Origin: an uncultured Schaedlerella sp.
GTDB taxonomy: Bacteria; Bacillota; Clostridia; Lachnospirales; Lachnospiraceae
NCBI GenBank assembly: GCA_934435195.1
Contig: CAKSAJ010000040.1
Coordinates: forward strand, 1-17,153
Length of the DNA stretch: 17,153 nucleotides
Direction of reading: 5' to 3'
The translations under genes and the position numbers were made by a program. The notes beneath the pieces were generated by a model. That model saw only the letters and a program-made list of their open reading frames with translations. It was not told where the DNA came from and ran no database searches. Positions 14,429 to 17,153 of this stretch are shown here, in pieces (within the stretch, counting starts at the first letter, position 1; every line of letters begins with the position of its first letter).

Positions 14429-15425
14429 TAATTTGGGGGAATTTATTATATATCAAACGGAGGATGGGCTGACAAATATAAATGTTAAGATGTATGATGA
14501 AACAGTTTGGTTAACTCAACAACAGTTAGTAGAATTATATCAGTCGAGTAAAGCAAATGTCAGCGAACATATAAAACACATATTTGAAGAAGGAGAATTG
14601 GAAGAACCATTAGTTGTTCGGAAATTCCGAACAACTGCAGCGGATGGAAAAAATTACAATGTAAAATATTATAATCTGGATATGATAATCTCTCTTGGAT
14701 ATAGAATTAAATCGAAAGTTGCTACGCAGTTCCGGCGTTGGGCGACTGAACGACTTAAGGAATATATGATTAAAGGATTTACCATGGATGATGAAAGATT
14801 GAAAGGAAATGGTGGGGGGAATTATTGGAAAGAATTATTAGAGCGAATTAGGGATATTCGTTCTTCTGAAAAGGTACTTTATCGGCAAGTTCTTGACTTA
14901 TATGCAACAAGTGTAGATTATGATCCTAAAAGTGAAGAATCTATTCAGTTTTTTAAGATAGTACAAAATAAACTTCATTTTGCTGCGCACGGACATACGG
15001 CAGCAGAAGTGATATATAAACGTGCAGATGCCCAAAAACCATTTATGGGATTAACTTCATTTACGGGGGAACTTCCAGCACTAAAAGACATTGGAATTGC
15101 TAAAAATTATTTGAAAGAAGATGAACTTAAGATTTTAAATAATCTTGTATCAGGTTATTTTGATTTGGCTGAAATTAATGCTATTGAACATAAGCCAATG
15201 TATATGAGTGATTATGTTTCACAATTAGATGCAGTGCTTGTGTCTGGTGGGAGAAAGATACTTGAGAATTCTGGAACAGTGAGTCATGATAAAGCAATGG
15301 AAAAAGCAAAAACAGAATATAGAAAATATCAGGAAAATATAGTATCTCCAGTTGAAGAAGCTTATATGTCAACTATCAAAGATGTGAATATAATTGTAAA
15401 AAAAGAAACTAGAAAAAAATATTAA
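14421..15425 (+). CDS. RhuM family protein (virulence RhuM-like), function unknown
   Basis: This 334-residue protein matches RhuM proteins, first named from Salmonella pathogenicity island 3 and widely found near restriction, toxin-antitoxin and phage-related genes. No biochemical activity is established to my knowledge. The N-terminal part carries the hallmarks IIYQTEDG, VWLTQQQLVELY and a possible winged helix (about 28-58). A conserved core runs FRTTAADGKNYNVKYYNLDM (69-88), followed by GYRIKSKVATQFRRWATERL (93-112). The C-terminal part has a His-rich motif HFAAHGHTAAEVIYKRAD (186-203; H186, H190, H192), then a helical region. It is full-length, soluble and cytosolic by appearance. AAGGAG (14408-14413) sets the ATG, overlapping the HTH gene. 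The gene looks more AT-rich than lysC, consistent with transfer. It could be an effector of a defence or toxin module. Confidence 0.85.
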   Translation: MSDNLGEFIIYQTEDGLTNINVKMYDETVWLTQQQLVELYQSSKANVSEHIKHIFEEGELEEPLVVRKFRTTAADGKNYNVKYYNLDMIISLGYRIKSKVATQFRRWATERLKEYMIKGFTMDDERLKGNGGGNYWKELLERIRDIRSSEKVLYRQVLDLYATSVDYDPKSEESIQFFKIVQNKLHFAAHGHTAAEVIYKRADAQKPFMGLTSFTGELPALKDIGIAKNYLKEDELKILNNLVSGYFDLAEINAIEHKPMYMSDYVSQLDAVLVSGGRKILENSGTVSHDKAMEKAKTEYRKYQENIVSPVEEAYMSTIKDVNIIVKKETRKKY

Positions 15426-15441
15426 TATGAGGAGATGAAAC

Positions 15442-15957
15442 ATGGGAATCGAATTTCAAATTTTGGATGCCTTACAGAAAATCCATACGCCAATAATGGA
15501 CAAGTGTATGGCAGTAATTACAAGTTTGGGAAATGCAGGAATTATCTGGATCATACTGGCAGCGGTGTTATTGATTTATCCGAAGACTAGAAAGACTGGA
15601 ATTATCGTAGCAGCTGCATTAATCGTAGATTTAATATTGTGCAACGTAATCTTGAAGAATCTGATTGCAAGGACAAGACCGTATGATATAAATACTGCTG
15701 TACAGATTATTATAGCGAAACCACATGATTATTCATTTCCTTCAGGACATACGGCAGCATCCTTTGCTTCCGTTGCGGCTCTGTATTTGGCAGGTGCGAA
15801 AAAAGGATGGAAAATTGCAGGTGTTTTGGCAGTATTGATTGCATTTTCAAGATTATATTTTTATGTACATTTTCCGACAGATGTGCTGGGTGGAATTGTG
15901 TTTGGAATCCTGTCAGGTGTGATTGGATATGAGATAGTGAAGAAGAAAATCGGGTGA
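15442..15957 (+). CDS. PAP2-family membrane lipid phosphatase
   Basis: The 171-residue protein has about five hydrophobic segments and the three PAP2 motifs: K72-x6-R79-P80 (KNLIARTRP), P100-S-G-H103 (PSGHT), and S136-R-x5-H143-x3-D147 (SRLYFYVHFPTD). H103 and H143 are the expected nucleophile and acid-base residues. Such enzymes remove phosphate from phosphatidate, phosphatidylglycerol phosphate or undecaprenyl pyrophosphate at the outer membrane face. The small size and lack of extra domains leave the substrate open; undecaprenyl pyrophosphate recycling (BcrC type) is one possibility. GAGGAG (15428-15433) precedes the ATG, only 16 bases after the RhuM stop. No separate promoter is visible, so it may be read from the cassette promoter. 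It overlaps the tail of the opposing AraC remnant by 45 bases. Confidence 0.9.
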   Translation: MGIEFQILDALQKIHTPIMDKCMAVITSLGNAGIIWIILAAVLLIYPKTRKTGIIVAAALIVDLILCNVILKNLIARTRPYDINTAVQIIIAKPHDYSFPSGHTAASFASVAALYLAGAKKGWKIAGVLAVLIAFSRLYFYVHFPTDVLGGIVFGILSGVIGYEIVKKKIG

Positions 15958-16566
15958 GTCAACGGGGACGGGGTGCCATTGGCTCTTTTCAAAATTCTGT
16001 GGTTTGTTGGATTTGCGGTATTCAGCAGGTGAAAAGCCTTTGTATTTTTTAAAAACAACAGAAAAATGACTCTGTGTTTTGAACTGAAAATAGAAAGCAA
16101 TTCTCCCAATAGAGTAGTCCGAAAATTTCAACATATTACATGATGCTTCAATTCTGGATCGATAAATATAATCCATAACAGTACAGTGAAGATATTGAGG
16201 AAAAATATGTAATAGATAATCTTTACTGATACCGACTGCATCTGCTATAATTTCTGGATTTAATGGCTGATTCAAATTTCGCATAATAAAACTGGTGGAT
16301 TTTGAAATATAAGGGGACATATTTTCAAGTGTATTCTTTTTCTTGACCAGAGAAAAATATTGCTTATAAATAATTAGATATAATACAGAACCAGAATGCT
16401 GGTGAGACCAAAATTGAGATACAGATGGAGAGCGGAGAAAGTATTCTGGTTCTAAGAGATTCTGGAGTTTCTCTATGTAAGAAAGCTGACTTAAATCAGA
16501 GAAAAACGATAAAATGCAGTGAAAAATGGAAGATGTCATTATGCAAATCAATAGATTATCCAACAT
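15913..16566 (-). pseudogene. AraC family regulator, N-terminally truncated and with an abnormal tail
   Basis: The open frame of 217 residues has an intact AraC DNA-binding part. The first HTH is around LNPEIIADAVGISKDYLLHIF and the second is IGRIAFYFQFKTQSHFSVVF, ending KGFSPAEYRKSN. Only about 85 residues precede it, whereas full regulators of this type carry 150 or more residues of sensor domain. The frame opens at 16566 with no ribosome site checked as convincing, exactly where the sugar-symporter remnant begins on the other strand. After SPAEYRKSN it runs on for about 30 residues through the GGGGACGG hairpin and into the PAP2 gene, suggesting that its original stop was also lost. It probably once controlled the adjacent transporter. 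It may still bind DNA if translated. Confidence 0.7.
15956..15990. repeat. Hairpin with GGGGACGGGG core behind the PAP2 gene
   Basis: GAGTCAA (15956-15962) pairs with TTGGCTC (15979-15985, one wobble), enclosing CGGGGACGGGGTGCCA, with CTTTTC just beyond. It could act as a terminator for the PAP2 gene. The GGGGACGG core, much richer in G than the surroundings, resembles dispersed repeats seen in many genomes near REP-associated transposases; this comparison is from memory. Confidence 0.4.
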
Positions 16567-17067
16567 TTTGCAAGAAGATTCGGAAAAAGAAATGTGACCT
16601 TAGCCGGATTTATTTTATATGCAGCAGGTGGCATGATCTGTTGGATGCATCCGACGAACATGACAATTATGCTGATTGGACAGTTTATCAAAAATATCGG
16701 CGGTCTTCCTTGCTCTTATGTATTTATGGCACTGTTTGCAGATGTTTTGGATCATATGGAATGGAAGACAGGATTTCGAAGCGATGGACTGGCAATGTCT
16801 GTTTACAATATTATTGCAGTGGCAATGGCAGGTGTCTGTACAGGATTATTTAATGGACTATTGGCAAGAAACGGTTATGTGGCACCGGAACTTGTAAATG
16901 GCGTGACGGTAGCTGCAATTCAAAATGAAGCCGTTAAAAATGTTATTACATTTGGATATGTAGGTTTTGAAGTGATCACAGCAGTAATACTGGTGATTTT
17001 ATTGATCTTTTTAAATGTTGAAAAGGATATTGATAAAAAACAGGAAGAAATTAAAGAACGACAGTAA
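16555..17067 (+). pseudogene. C-terminal third of a GPH-family sugar:cation symporter
   Basis: About 170 residues remain of a glycoside-pentoside-hexuronide symporter, which normally has 450-500 and 12 membrane helices. Recognisable pieces are FARRFGKRNVTLAGF (a cytosolic loop of the MFS fold), the helix AGGMICWM, FMALFADVLDHMEWKTGFRSDG, and a final hydrophobic helix followed by a charged tail. The frame has TAG at 16552-16554 directly upstream, and the upstream homology is missing, so translation could only start at GTG 16594 without a good ribosome site. It cannot transport by itself. The neighbouring AraC remnant is also cut at this point, which suggests one deletion removed both 5' ends and the shared promoter. 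The gene still has a perfect terminator behind it. Confidence 0.75.
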
Positions 17068-17077
17068 GAGACCTTCA

Positions 17078-17120
17078 GGCAGGCTGTCCGATAATATCGA
17101 ACAGCCTGCCCGCTCTTTTT
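17078..17120 (+). terminator. Strong intrinsic terminator behind the symporter remnant
   Basis: GGCAGGCTGT (17078-17087) pairs with ACAGCCTGCC (17101-17110), with inner CGAT/ATCG (17089-17092 with 17096-17099) across one mismatch, and TTTTT at 17116-17120. The last 33 bases of the window after it show no recognisable feature. Confidence 0.9.
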
Positions 17121-17153
17121 ATGCCAACTCCAAAGTTGAATGATTTAGTTGCT

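Noticed and set aside
16425..16853. 142-residue + strand frame across the AraC/symporter junction
   Set aside because: It is out of frame with the recognisable symporter remnant and antisense to the AraC remnant; composition is low in sense and no homology was recognised.
1..17153. CRISPR array, prophage or complete insertion sequence
   Set aside because: No regularly spaced repeats, no transposase, integrase or phage structural genes were seen; only remnants and a possible REP-like hairpin.

Overview
The window looks like chromosomal DNA of a gut-type Clostridia bacterium, most likely Lachnospiraceae. The signs are AT-rich, Gram-positive-style expression signals (GGAGG ribosome sites, sigma-A promoters), a tRNA-Asn directly behind a 23S rRNA end, and Lachnospiraceae-like versions of Rrf2, Lon, YqeA-type carbamate kinase, heterodimeric ABC exporter and RhuM. 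This assignment rests on reading only; no database search was possible.

Layout. Bases 1-205 hold the last bases of a 23S rRNA, tRNA-Asn(GUU) and the operon terminator, with no 5S rRNA between them. Bases 204-328 form an unusual GC-rich run of hairpins. Bases 354-3863 carry, all on +, an Rrf2 regulator with three cysteines, a diguanylate cyclase fused to a sugar-binding-type sensor domain, and quinolinate synthase nadA, closed by a strong terminator. Bases 3959-6355 hold lon, with a perfect CIRCE (HrcA) operator just after its promoter. Bases 6381-8278 carry on - a PAQR/hemolysin III membrane protein and a carbamate kinase-like protein with altered glycine-loop motifs. Bases 8287-12723 form a + strand operon: two ABC half-transporters, one with a degenerate ATPase site and one canonical, and a secreted C39-like cysteine peptidase. 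Bases 12745-14127 hold aspartate kinase and a structured 3' hairpin.

Bases 14156-15425 form a compact two-gene cassette: a 69-codon HTH gene (68 residues) overlapping a RhuM-family gene. Its promoter is bracketed by two copies of a 22-bp sequence, covering the -35 and the leader/ribosome site. This is the best candidate here for a poorly described system. It has the architecture of an autoregulated toxin-antitoxin or defence module, but no activity can be read from sequence.

The right end is a PAP2 phosphatase (15442-15957), followed by a decayed region. There an AraC regulator lacking most of its N-terminal part (-) and the C-terminal third of a GPH-type sugar symporter (+) meet head to head, which looks like a deletion scar through a former divergent promoter.
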